NCBI GenBank assembly: GCA_025993795.1
Contig: JAMQHL010000019.1
Span: 1 to 64,000, forward strand
Origin: Planctomycetota bacterium
GTDB taxonomy: Bacteria; Planctomycetota; UBA8742; UBA2392
Length of the DNA stretch: 64,000 bases
Direction: 5' to 3'
Below, piece by piece: positions 6,547 to 14,748 of this stretch. The notes beneath the pieces were generated by a model. That model had not been told where the DNA came from and ran no database searches. It saw nothing but the letters and a program-made list of their open reading frames with translations. Each line of letters opens with the position of its first letter. The stretch's first letter is position 1. The position numbers and the translations under genes were made by a program.

Positions 6547-7968
6547 ATGCCGCCAAGCCTTGCACCCGCATGGAAAGAGCATGACGCGTTCGCGCGCCGT
6601 CTCCCTGCGAACGTGATGGCAACACTCGGCGGGGCCTTCACGCCGCGGGCGCTGGCGTTGCGGGCCGCCCATGAAACGCTCAGCAAGTTCCCGAAAGACC
6701 ACACTCCCGTGTTGCTGGACCCCGCCTGCGGCCTTGGGTCATTGCTGCTGGGCGCAATCGAATGGGCCAGTGTGCAGCGCCCGATGTGGCTTCAAAGCTG
6801 GCTGACACAGGGGCGCCTGCAAGGCTGGGAAGTCAGCCGCGAGATCGGCGAGGGTTGCAAACGCGTGATTGCCACTGCCGGCAAGTGCCTGGGTGGCGAG
6901 GCGCGCCCGAACGTCTTGACGACCGACAGTTTGATGAGTGAAGAGCACGAGATCGCCGACGCGGTCCTCATGTTTCCGCCCTGGGTGGAGTTTACGTCGC
7001 AATCAGGCAATGTCCTGCCGCCAGACAAGCGCGCCTGGTTCGCGCGCAAGTTCGGCAGCTTTGCCAGCTTTCCGGGCCTGCATGGCGCGTTCGCGGAGTT
7101 GGCGGGGCGGCTGGTCAAACGTTCAGGCCGGGTGGGTGCGTTGCTGCCGTACAAAGTGGCCGACCAGCCCGATTATGCAGGCTTTCGGCGCGCGCTGGCA
7201 AACCTGCTCGCGCCGGACCAGATTTTGACGCAGAGCGACCTGCCCGGCGTAGGCGAGCCTGCGGCGCTGTTCATCTTCACGGCGGGCAAAGGCGACGTCA
7301 GCGGCGAGCCCTGGCAGGCCCGCGCCGATGCGCAAGAGCACGTCTACCAAAGTAGTATACTTCGCCACGGACCGCTGCCTGCGGGCACGTTCCAGGACAT
7401 CGGCGTCAACTTCGGCAACTCGGCGCAACTGCTGATCACTGACAAAGGTGAGCCCGGCGCGCAAGCGCTTCGAGACAGCAATGACGTCATCCCATTCGGC
7501 ATTCGCAAGCCGCAACTGTACCTTCGCGGCAAGGTCCCGAAGATTACAGGCTTCTACGCAAAGGTCGCGTCGCCGGCGGTGTTCAAGCGTGTGAAGATTG
7601 TGCTGCGCCGCGATGGCGGACGACCCGCCGCAGCGAAGCACAACCCGCCCGCGTTTTTTCGTGACGACCTGATTGGCTGCTTCGGCGCACAGGGCTACGA
7701 CGACGACTACCTGTTGGGCATCTTTAACAGTGAGTACTACGCGCGGCTGTACCGTGACAGCTTTAAGGAGGGCCGTCTGCGTGCCGAGGGCCGGATCACC
7801 GTTGAGCAACTGAGCGTGCTGCCGGTGCCATCGCCCCGCGCTGCGGGCAAGATGTACGATGCCATCATCCAGATCAGCCGCGAACTGCAAAAGGTCGCGG
7901 GCAAGAATGCCAGGCTGATGGCTACGCTTGGCGAGGCCGTAAAGAAGGCGTATCGGGGGAAAGGCTAG
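6547..7968 (+). CDS. N6-adenine DNA methylase-like protein with altered catalytic motif (FPPW)
   Basis: The 473-residue protein has a Rossmann-type SAM motif I, LLDPACGLGSLLLGA (residues 56-70), typical of type I/IIG and TaqI-like DNA adenine methylases. The C-terminal half has features of the specificity/TaqI-C region (KRVKIVLRR, FFRDDLIGCFG, LLGIFNSEYY, ITVEQLSVLPVP). Motif IV, normally N/D-P-P-Y/F/W, reads FPPW at 143-146, so the Asn/Asp that contacts the target amino group is replaced by Phe. Activity is therefore doubtful. No restriction endonuclease or specificity subunit is adjacent, so this is an orphan. The next gene is a frameshifted four-helix-bundle gene. An upstream in-frame stop supports the ATG used. 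Confidence 0.75.
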   Translation: MPPSLAPAWKEHDAFARRLPANVMATLGGAFTPRALALRAAHETLSKFPKDHTPVLLDPACGLGSLLLGAIEWASVQRPMWLQSWLTQGRLQGWEVSREIGEGCKRVIATAGKCLGGEARPNVLTTDSLMSEEHEIADAVLMFPPWVEFTSQSGNVLPPDKRAWFARKFGSFASFPGLHGAFAELAGRLVKRSGRVGALLPYKVADQPDYAGFRRALANLLAPDQILTQSDLPGVGEPAALFIFTAGKGDVSGEPWQARADAQEHVYQSSILRHGPLPAGTFQDIGVNFGNSAQLLITDKGEPGAQALRDSNDVIPFGIRKPQLYLRGKVPKITGFYAKVASPAVFKRVKIVLRRDGGRPAAAKHNPPAFFRDDLIGCFGAQGYDDDYLLGIFNSEYYARLYRDSFKEGRLRAEGRITVEQLSVLPVPSPRAAGKMYDAIIQISRELQKVAGKNARLMATLGEAVKKAYRGKG

Positions 7969-8004
7969 CGGAGTTGTCAGGGGAAGTTGACAGGAGTTGC
8001 GCTG

Positions 8005-8378
8005 ATGGCTGGGGATGCGGCAAAGGGGTCCATTGAAGATCTGATGGCGTGGTCACGCTCAATGGATCTGGTTGAAGTCGTCATCGTGTCACAAAGACCT
8101 GGCCCCGGGACGAGTTGTACGGTTTGACCAACCAAGCCAGACGCGCGGCAGTTTCTGTTCCTTCTATCTTGGCGGAAGGACATGGGCGGCGCATGGACGG
8201 CCAGTTCAGACATTTCGTGTCCATCGCAATTGGCTCGCTGATGGAGTTGAAGACACAACTGCTGATCGCAGGCAGGCTGGGCTACACGTCAGAGCCCGAC
8301 AGTGCCGCTGTTCTTGCGTTGCTGGATGAGGTCGCCAAGATCAGCTTTGGACTCAAGAAGGCAATCGACAAGCGATAG
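8005..8378 (+). pseudogene. Four-helix bundle protein (23S rRNA IVP / S23 family), frameshifted
   Basis: Conceptual translation across one frameshift gives a complete 120-residue-class four-helix bundle protein. The first frame reads IEDLMAWSRSMDLVEVV. After a shift of -1 near base 8082 the second frame reads RVTKTWPRDELYGLTNQ, RRAAVSVPSILAEGHGR and IGSLMELKTQLLIAG to the stop. Together these follow the family consensus, including the yGLtxQ, RAavSiPsxiAEG and GSlxELxTqL blocks. The ATG is preceded by AGGAG at eight bases. A single missing base around 8080-8084 therefore breaks an otherwise well-kept gene, through either a recent inactivation or an assembly error. The biological role of the family is not settled. 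Confidence 0.85.
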
Positions 8379-8422
8379 CACCGAACCGCAGTTCCGCCCC
8401 TATCAACTTCCCCTGCAGCGCT

Positions 8423-9235
8423 TCACATCCTCTGCTCCGGGTGCTTCACAGGCTCTGCCAGTTCGCGGTCTTTCTCCTTTACCTTCTTGGCCGGGATGCC
8501 TACGTACACCGCGTGTTCGCGGGTGTTGCGCGTCAGCAAGCCGTGCGCGCCGAGCATGCTGTTCTGACCCATCTGCGTGCCTGCCAGCACCGTGCTGTGA
8601 TACGTCAGGCGGCAGCGCGGGCCGATCACGGTTTTGCGGTTATCGACGTACTGCTGCAGGTTGATGTCGTGGGTGTGGCTGTACACGTTGACGAAGTCGC
8701 TGATGCTGGCCTTGTCGCCAAGTTCGAGGCCGCCGCGGTCATCCAGCAGCACCCAGCGGTGCACGACCACGTTGTCGCCGACTTCCATGTTGTATCCGAA
8801 CGTGAACTCGACATACGGGAAGCACTTGAAGTTCTTGCCGCAGCGCTTGAAGATGTACTGCGCCAGCACGCGTCGCAGGCGAAACCCCAGTTCCAGGTTC
8901 ATGCCCGCCGGGCTGCGGTCGAACATGTACCACAGCCACAGCAGCGGCTTGATTTCGGCGAACTTCACAGGGTCGCAATCGCCGTAGTATTCGGCTTCGA
9001 AAGTCACGTTGCGCGGGTCAAGCTGCATATTGAACAGCGGGTTCGCGCTCGGTTCGCCCCACAGCATGGTCAGCGCGTCGCGGCAGATGTCGCTGCGGTC
9101 TTCGCCGGCGCGAATGCGCTGCTCAATGCCGCCGATGAATTCGGTGTACAGTTCGTCGGCGTCGCCGGGCAGCTTCAACGGCCGCAGCTTCATCTCGATG
9201 CCGATGGGTTTCACCGGCGGCGGAATCTCGGGCAT
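8423..9235 (-). CDS. Hexapeptide-repeat (left-handed beta-helix) O-acyltransferase
   Basis: The 270-residue protein has an N-terminal helical region and, from about residue 140, the loosely repeated hexapeptides of a left-handed beta-helix (NMEVGDNVVVHRWVLLDD, LELGDKASISDFV, TVIGPRCRLTYHSTVLAG, MGQNSMLGAHGLLTRN). It ends in VYVGIPAKKVKEK, the familiar GxPAKxx closing segment. The histidines in HRW and SHTHDIN are candidates for the catalytic base. The protein resembles maltose/galactoside and NodL-type acetyltransferases; the acceptor cannot be told. It is cytoplasmic, with no signal peptide. GGAGG six bases before the ATG fixes the start. It lies 66 bases downstream of the DUF309 gene on the same strand. 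Confidence 0.8.
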   Translation of the reverse strand: MPEIPPPVKPIGIEMKLRPLKLPGDADELYTEFIGGIEQRIRAGEDRSDICRDALTMLWGEPSANPLFNMQLDPRNVTFEAEYYGDCDPVKFAEIKPLLWLWYMFDRSPAGMNLELGFRLRRVLAQYIFKRCGKNFKCFPYVEFTFGYNMEVGDNVVVHRWVLLDDRGGLELGDKASISDFVNVYSHTHDINLQQYVDNRKTVIGPRCRLTYHSTVLAGTQMGQNSMLGAHGLLTRNTREHAVYVGIPAKKVKEKDRELAEPVKHPEQRM

Positions 9236-9301
9236 GGTTTGCCTCCGCGCGGAATGATCAATGGTACCTGTGCAATGTTCAATGGGGTAATGCCGTCAGA
9301 T

Positions 9302-9682
9302 CTACAGCACCGGGATGTTGCCCGGCGACAGCGGCTTGACCGGCGTCTCGTAATCGAACAGTGGTGCCGTGCCGGCTTCAAAGCTCTTGCGAAACGCGCT
9401 TATGCGCAGACCCATGGCGTCGTCCGGGACCTGCGTGAGTAACTTCATCGCCGAGCGAGCAAGTTGCCGCGCGCCGCTGAAATTGCCATTCCCGAAGTGA
9501 TGCAGGCTTACGGCCGCTTGCAGCAGGCCCTGGTAAAGCCGTGCGGCATCGGTGCCGGGGTGCCGTTTCCAGAGTATCTCCAGAATCTCGTGGGCCATCC
9601 ACCAGTCGCGTATCCCGAAGCAGTGCACGGCCTGCCGCCATAGCTCGTCGTCCGGCTGGTCCTGAAGCGCATCGGATGGCAC
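9302..9682 (-). CDS. DUF309 family protein
   Basis: The 126-residue helical protein carries the DUF309 pattern: a central WWMAHEILEILWKRHPG segment, then LYQGLLQAAVSLHHFGNGN and GARQLARSAMKLL. Members are small cytoplasmic proteins of unknown function. There is no membrane segment. It begins with GTG 22 bases after the stop of the SPFH-propeller gene on the same strand, so the two are likely cotranscribed. No clear Shine-Dalgarno precedes the GTG, so the start could be a little further in. Confidence 0.8.
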   Translation of the reverse strand: MPSDALQDQPDDELWRQAVHCFGIRDWWMAHEILEILWKRHPGTDAARLYQGLLQAAVSLHHFGNGNFSGARQLARSAMKLLTQVPDDAMGLRISAFRKSFEAGTAPLFDYETPVKPLSPGNIPVL

Positions 9683-9704
9683 GTTGTGGTTTCCGGTAGG
9701 GGAG

Positions 9705-12167
9705 TTAGTAGCCAGGCGGACGCTTGAGCCTTTCCGCTCGCGCCTTGTCTTCGCTTATGGGCGGTGGTGTGTGCTGGCCGCCATCCTTTTTCACCTGGCC
9801 GGGTGCCACGAGCCGCACATCCAGCACCGGCTCCGTAAACTGGAACTGCCAGGCGGGCCACTCAGGGCGTGTCTCGCGCCACGCAAAAATGCGCATGCGA
9901 TCACGAGAAAGGCCGATGACAACGCCGTTCAGCACGTCGCACGTTCGCACGGCCTCCGGCGCGGTAAACTCGAGTGCATTGCTGCCGTCGCGGAACAGCA
10001 TGGGCACGACGGGCCGCTTGATCGCCACCAGCAGGCAGCGTCGCTGACCCTTAAGCTCGGTCGCGGCAAGGTCGCTGATGGCAGTGCCCGCGTAAAACGC
10101 CAGCACCGGCGGTTCGCTGGATTTGGGGTCCCACACATAAACGTCGCCCGCCGTGTCGGCAATCAGCACGTACTTGTCGTCGCAGGAAAGCGCCGTTACT
10201 TCATGGCGCGTGCCGCGGTATCGGGCAGCCACGCGCAACGCGCTGCCGGCGTCCGTGTTGCTTTCCAGCAGCAGCACCGTCGGGCCGTTGGCAAACAGCA
10301 GGCGCCCGTCAAACAGCTGCAGGTTGCGCGTCGTGCTGTACTTGCTGATCAACTCCGGCATGACCTGCACCGCACTGCTGTATGGCTGCAAGGTCGGCCA
10401 GCGCAGCAGGCCGAACTCGCTGTGGGTTGCATAGATGTAGCCGTTGTAGATGACCGTCGCATTGATGCCGGTGCGCGCGTCTGCAGCCGGGCCAATCGGG
10501 TACTCGCGGTGCCCTTTCTGGTGCCGCACCAGCGTCGAGTATACGCCGTTGCGTGCGCCGGCCAGGATCACGCGCCCGTCTTCATCGCCGTGCACGCGCA
10601 CGCTGCGCAGGCTGCCGAGGCGCGCCTGCTCATAATCCAGCGACAGATCCAGATGTTCGATGTTCACCTGGCTCAGCGGGTCGATGGCGTAAACACGACG
10701 GCCGCTGGCTACCAGCGCCAGCGCCTCGACCTCGGCGCTTGAGGCTTTCTCCTGCTTCACTACGTGCAACGCCTCGGCCGGCAGCTCCTCGGTCTGGATC
10801 TCGTCTGTCGGCGCGTCTTCGTCAACCTTGGTTGCCTGCTGGATCGCTTCGCTCAGTGCTGTGCCCAGCGCTTCATTCATCTTGACGGCGGCCGCTTCGG
10901 CCACGTCGTCGTCGTCGATTTCGGCTTCGCGGCGCACGGTTTCTTCGGTGCCTTGCAACCGCACGCTGTTGCTTTCCTTGATCTTGTCCGTGTCCCCAAC
11001 GGTGTACTCATCGCGAATGGGGTCCAGGTGCGGCTTTGAAATTGACAGCTCCGCGTGGCGCGCGCGCTGGGCCTCGATTTCGGCAATGGCACTGAGCTGC
11101 TCTGGCGTCATGGTGCGCTGGATCAGGCGGTGCAGCAGGTCGGCCTTGAGCTGCTCGTCACGGATCAGGTTGACGTAGACCTCTACGCGGTCGTCATCAA
11201 GTTCGGCCTTGAGTTTTTTCACGACCTCGAGGTGCTTGTTGAGCATGATTCCGTCAAGCTCAAGCTTTTCCTCGATCAGCAGCTTTCGCAGAGCACCCTC
11301 AAGGCTGTGCTGCTGTTTCTGGTACTCCTTCTCCAGCTTGTCCAGCTCGGCCTGGCGCTCGATACCCTTCATCTTACGCTCGTGTTCTTTGATCAGGCCC
11401 TCTTCTTTGGCGCTGGCAAGAAACTCCTCAAGCTCTTTGCGCGAAAGCTCCTGCCCCATCTGGTCGCGCATCATGGTGGCTTGAACTTCCTGCTCGGCTT
11501 TGCTGCGTTCTTTGGCGCGCTCAGCCTCGGCGATGTCGCCCTTGTGCTTTTCGAATCCGGTGCTGCGCACGCGCCCAAGCTCGATGTCGGCATGCACGAT
11601 GCCCAATGCCGCAAGCTCGGTGCTGCAACGATCAACGACCTGGTCTTTCAGCCGGGCCAGCACCGCCTCGTCGGCGAGTTGTTCGGCGGTGAAGTTCTTG
11701 ATCGTGTCCTTGATTGCTGCGTTGACCTTGTCGTGCAACTCAGCTTTCAGCAGCGTCCAGTCGAGGTGGCGCTTGCCCTCCGCGCTGCGTTCAATGAACG
11801 ATTCCAGCGCGTCCTTGCGGGTGACGTCGGGCGTGACGCTGAGTTCAAAGCTGGCGCTGGCGTCGTACCCGTCTTTGGTTGTCGCTTCCGTGTTCTGGAA
11901 TGGCAGGCGCACGTCGCGGTCACGCACCAGGTGGGCCGTAAACTCGCCGGCGGTTTCCTCTCCGGGCATCAGCACTTTACTGGCGCCGCTCTTTTCCTTG
12001 ATCAAGCCGATGAAGCCTTGCGGCACGGAGTACTTGCTGCCAAGAATGCCCTTGACCTGTTCGCTCTTAACGCGCAAGTACACGGTCTGCGCCGTCGGGG
12101 TGACCGGGTCGCGCTGAAAGCGCTCGGCCTGGCTGTACTCTTTTTCGACGAACTCTTCCATCGACAT
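9705..12167 (-). CDS. SPFH/band-7 domain - coiled coil - beta-propeller fusion protein
   Basis: This 820-residue protein combines three parts. Residues about 10-230 look like an SPFH (band 7/stomatin) domain, with the closing features FIERSAEGKRHLDW, LAALGIVHADIELGRV and FEKHKGDIAEAERAK. Residues about 230-420 are a long Glu/Lys-rich coiled coil, and an acidic linker follows. Residues about 490-790 show WD/propeller-like blade repeats (RRVYAIDPLSQ, RVILAGARNGVYS, GYIYATHSEFGLLRW, YVLIADTAGDVYVWD). There is no signal peptide or transmembrane helix, unlike most SPFH proteins, so it may be cytosolic or peripheral. SPFH proteins form membrane-associated rings; a fused propeller could be a docking face. 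ATG-TCG-ATG was chosen because the upstream extension lacks features. DUF309 follows in the same operon. Confidence 0.75.
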   Translation of the reverse strand: MSMEEFVEKEYSQAERFQRDPVTPTAQTVYLRVKSEQVKGILGSKYSVPQGFIGLIKEKSGASKVLMPGEETAGEFTAHLVRDRDVRLPFQNTEATTKDGYDASASFELSVTPDVTRKDALESFIERSAEGKRHLDWTLLKAELHDKVNAAIKDTIKNFTAEQLADEAVLARLKDQVVDRCSTELAALGIVHADIELGRVRSTGFEKHKGDIAEAERAKERSKAEQEVQATMMRDQMGQELSRKELEEFLASAKEEGLIKEHERKMKGIERQAELDKLEKEYQKQQHSLEGALRKLLIEEKLELDGIMLNKHLEVVKKLKAELDDDRVEVYVNLIRDEQLKADLLHRLIQRTMTPEQLSAIAEIEAQRARHAELSISKPHLDPIRDEYTVGDTDKIKESNSVRLQGTEETVRREAEIDDDDVAEAAAVKMNEALGTALSEAIQQATKVDEDAPTDEIQTEELPAEALHVVKQEKASSAEVEALALVASGRRVYAIDPLSQVNIEHLDLSLDYEQARLGSLRSVRVHGDEDGRVILAGARNGVYSTLVRHQKGHREYPIGPAADARTGINATVIYNGYIYATHSEFGLLRWPTLQPYSSAVQVMPELISKYSTTRNLQLFDGRLLFANGPTVLLLESNTDAGSALRVAARYRGTRHEVTALSCDDKYVLIADTAGDVYVWDPKSSEPPVLAFYAGTAISDLAATELKGQRRCLLVAIKRPVVPMLFRDGSNALEFTAPEAVRTCDVLNGVVIGLSRDRMRIFAWRETRPEWPAWQFQFTEPVLDVRLVAPGQVKKDGGQHTPPPISEDKARAERLKRPPGY

Positions 12168-12296
12168 CAGGTTAACAGGCCTGAACCCCCTGTAAACTGC
12201 GGGTTCGCGGCACAGATCGTTGCGAATCAAGACGCACGGATTTCCGAGTCCAGCACCACAAGCCCCATTCCAGAGGGCGCCCGCAGAACTTTCACT

Positions 12297-12325
12297 TTGG
12301 ACAAGTTACTGCACGTTCATACATT
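12297..12325 (+). promoter_or_regulatory. Possible promoter of the paralogue pair
   Basis: TTGGAC and TACATT are 17 bases apart in the divergent spacer upstream of the two-gene operon. The -35 match is weak, so this rests mainly on position and spacing. Confidence 0.3.
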
Positions 12326-12346
12326 GGCGGGCCAAGGAGCATGTGT

Positions 12347-13519
12347 ATGGGGACCAGACTGTGCCTGGCGGCGCTGCTAGCGGCCTGTTTCACGCTATCC
12401 GTTGGCGGGCAGGATGACGCTGCGAAGTCGCCCTACCGGTGGGATGTGTCGGGTGACACGCTCGAGACGTTCAAGGCTGAGTTTGTGGCACGGCACAAAG
12501 CCGACCGCAGCACGCCTCGCGCGCTGGTTGAAACATGGGCCGCATGGACCGATGGCCGCTACGGCATGAGCCAGGAATTTGACCGGCTGAACCGGCTTTG
12601 GGCAACCATGGTGCGCAAGGCCATGCAGCCGGACGAAGGCAAGCTGCTTGCCGCCGGCGCACTGTCCGAACTGGAAACTGCCCTGGACAAGACTGCGGAA
12701 CCCCGAAGTGGTGGCGATCGGCAACAGACTGCACACCCGCTGCGCGTCACCGACGAGTCCGAAGGCGAGAACGGGGCGCGGCACGTCGAGGCGAAACAGA
12801 AGTACGATATCAAGGACAAGCAGCAAGACGGAAGCTGGCGCATTCGCGAGCGCGAAGAGCAGTGGCGCTTTACATGTGTTAAGGGCGGCGACGAGAAGTG
12901 GCTGATCCGGCGTATCGAGTTCTGGAAGCTCGACCTGGAACTCTCGACGCGCGACAAGCCTGTCTACGTATGGGACGAGCTGGACACGCTGCTCGACTTC
13001 TTCTACTTCTCCCGCGCCGACGTTGCCAAGGCGCGCGAACTGGCCATTCCCGCCCTGAAGAACGATACGGCAGAAAGCACCGCCCTGAGCCTGTTCGAGA
13101 CGCTGGCCCCCACGCGCGCCCGCAGGAACGACCTGGTGATGGACAAAGGCCTGAACACATGGATCAACGCCGTTGAAGGGCTGGTCACGGAAGCCGCGCA
13201 GGCAAAGGCCGAAGCGAACGCCGCCAAGCGCGTCGATTCTGCCCGGCCGCGCGGCGCGCCGAAGGTGGTGGAATCGTTTGAGGGCGATGCCGGCACGACA
13301 ATCATTCGAATCAGCGCCAAAGCCGACGGAACCACCGCTGACGAGGAACTTGCAGAGGTGCATGTGCTGAAGTCAGAGGCCGGGTGGCGCGTCACACAGG
13401 CGGGCACGTCGGTTGCCAAGACCGGCCCGGATGGCAAGACCCAGCGCGAGTTCAGCAAGTACGCGGACATCTATGCGCTCGCCAATCGTATCAACTATCT
13501 GGGTGGAGAATCGAAATGA
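12347..13519 (+). CDS. Exported protein of unknown function, first of a coupled paralogue pair
   Basis: The 390-residue product has an N-terminal export signal (MGTRLCLAALLAACFTLSV). LAAC could be a lipobox, while GGQ-DD offers a signal peptidase I site, so lipoprotein or free periplasmic are both possible. The mature part is charged with no enzymatic motif. It shares with the next gene a block of the type SGDTLETFKAEFVARHKADRS followed by LVETWAAWTDGR, plus later FTCVKGGDEKW/IRRIE and PTRARR segments, so the two are paralogues. AAGGAG seven bases before the second of two nearby ATGs decides the start. Its TGA overlaps the next ATG by four bases, indicating translational coupling. Confidence 0.7.
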   Translation: MGTRLCLAALLAACFTLSVGGQDDAAKSPYRWDVSGDTLETFKAEFVARHKADRSTPRALVETWAAWTDGRYGMSQEFDRLNRLWATMVRKAMQPDEGKLLAAGALSELETALDKTAEPRSGGDRQQTAHPLRVTDESEGENGARHVEAKQKYDIKDKQQDGSWRIREREEQWRFTCVKGGDEKWLIRRIEFWKLDLELSTRDKPVYVWDELDTLLDFFYFSRADVAKARELAIPALKNDTAESTALSLFETLAPTRARRNDLVMDKGLNTWINAVEGLVTEAAQAKAEANAAKRVDSARPRGAPKVVESFEGDAGTTIIRISAKADGTTADEELAEVHVLKSEAGWRVTQAGTSVAKTGPDGKTQREFSKYADIYALANRINYLGGESK

Positions 13520-14670
13520 AGACCACATGGGCATGGACGACGGCAGTGCTGATTGCGGTCGCCGTAGTCGCAGGCGCGCAGGATAGCGGCGGAAACGCGG
13601 CCGCCAAGCCGCCCTTTGAGTGGAAGATCAGCGGCGAAACTGCAGAAGAGTTCAAGGCCGAGTTTGTGAGCAACCATAAGGCCGACCAGTCAACGCCGAC
13701 TCTGCTTGTCGAGACATACGCCGCGTACACCGACAGCCGCGACGAGTTGAAAGCCGAAAACGACCGCGTAAGCAAGATGTGGCAGGAGGCGCTGAACCGC
13801 TCGATGGCCAAGATGGAGGCCGAACTGCTCAGCGACGAAGCGATCGCGGCCATGCAGGATGAGGCCGCGAAGTCGCAGCGCAAGGACAGCGAATCTCCCA
13901 GCTATGTCCAGAAGCGCCAGCCGATGAAGGTTGTCAAGGAAAGCGACGGTGCGGATGGCCGCAAGGTGGTGGAAGCAAACCAGTCCGTCAGTGTTCGCAG
14001 GAAGAAGTGGGGCAGCGAGGAATGGACCGAAGAGAGCCGTGAAGACAAGTTTCGGTTCACGTGCAGCAAGGGTGACGACAGCAAGTGGCGCATTGAGCGC
14101 ATTGAGGCTTGGCGCCGCGACTGGGAAGGCGCCAAGGGCGGCGAGCCCAACTACACGTGGCAGGAAGAATCACCCATGCTTGCGTTTCTTTACTACATGG
14201 GCGAAGAAGTGAAGAAGTGGGAGAAGCGCAAACTGCCCGAAGCCGCGCAAGACACGCCGCGCAATGCCGCAATGGCGATCTTCAATACCTTGATGCCGAC
14301 AAGGGAGCGGTTGGAGCAGCGACTGGTGTTGAGCATTCACGGCTGGTTCGAGGCGATGGAAGCGCTGGTGACGGAGGGTTTCAGGAAGGCGACGTCCGAC
14401 AAGGTGCTGGAGTCCGCGAAACAGTCCAACAAGAGCGCAGAAGCAACCCGCGAGATCGAGTCCGAGACCGATGGCGAAGGCGGCATCAAGATCATCAAGT
14501 TCAAGCCGCGCTTCGAATGGGGCGGGGCCGTCGAAATGCATATGAAGCTGGTGGACGGTAAGTGGAAGCTGGCCAAGGCTGGCATCTGGGAAAAAGATTA
14601 CAACGAAGCCGGCGAGCCGGAACAGAAGTTTGCCGAGCAGCCCAACGTGTACTCACTGAGGTCGCGGTAA
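13516..14670 (+). CDS. Exported protein of unknown function, second of a coupled paralogue pair
   Basis: The 384-residue product has a typical signal peptide (MKTTWAWTTAVLIAVAVVAGA, then QDSGG). The mature protein parallels its upstream neighbour: SGETAEEFKAEFVSNHKADQS, LVETYAAYTDSR, FTCSKGDDSKWRIERIE and LMPTRERLEQ. It is helical and charged, without a catalytic signature I recognise. GGAG about eight bases ahead and the ATGA overlap support the start. It is followed by a strong terminator shared with the convergent macroglobulin gene. A periplasmic or surface role is inferred from the signal peptide and from the large envelope genes around it. Confidence 0.7.
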   Translation: MKTTWAWTTAVLIAVAVVAGAQDSGGNAAAKPPFEWKISGETAEEFKAEFVSNHKADQSTPTLLVETYAAYTDSRDELKAENDRVSKMWQEALNRSMAKMEAELLSDEAIAAMQDEAAKSQRKDSESPSYVQKRQPMKVVKESDGADGRKVVEANQSVSVRRKKWGSEEWTEESREDKFRFTCSKGDDSKWRIERIEAWRRDWEGAKGGEPNYTWQEESPMLAFLYYMGEEVKKWEKRKLPEAAQDTPRNAAMAIFNTLMPTRERLEQRLVLSIHGWFEAMEALVTEGFRKATSDKVLESAKQSNKSAEATREIESETDGEGGIKIIKFKPRFEWGGAVEMHMKLVDGKWKLAKAGIWEKDYNEAGEPEQKFAEQPNVYSLRSR

Positions 14671-14697
14671 GGGTTGGGCGAATGGCATGAGCAAATG

Positions 14698-14728
14698 AAG
14701 AGCCCCCGCTGGTGCGGGGGCTTTCTTT
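14698..14728. terminator. Bidirectional terminator between convergent genes
   Basis: AGCCCCCGC and GCGGGGGCT flank a four-base loop. The plus strand continues CTTTCTTT and the minus strand CTTCATTT, so it can serve both the paralogue operon and the macroglobulin gene. Confidence 0.85.
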
Positions 14729-14748
14729 GACTACCTGGTTATGTCTTC

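Noticed and set aside
6547..7968. Restriction-modification system
   Set aside because: No nuclease or specificity subunit is near, and the catalytic motif is altered.
8082..8090. Programmed -1 frameshift in the four-helix bundle gene
   Set aside because: There is no slippery heptamer or following pseudoknot; a lost base is simpler.
8005..8378. Diversity-generating retroelement, since four-helix bundle proteins resemble Avd
   Set aside because: No reverse transcriptase, template repeat or variable repeat is seen; the gene fits the ordinary S23-type family.
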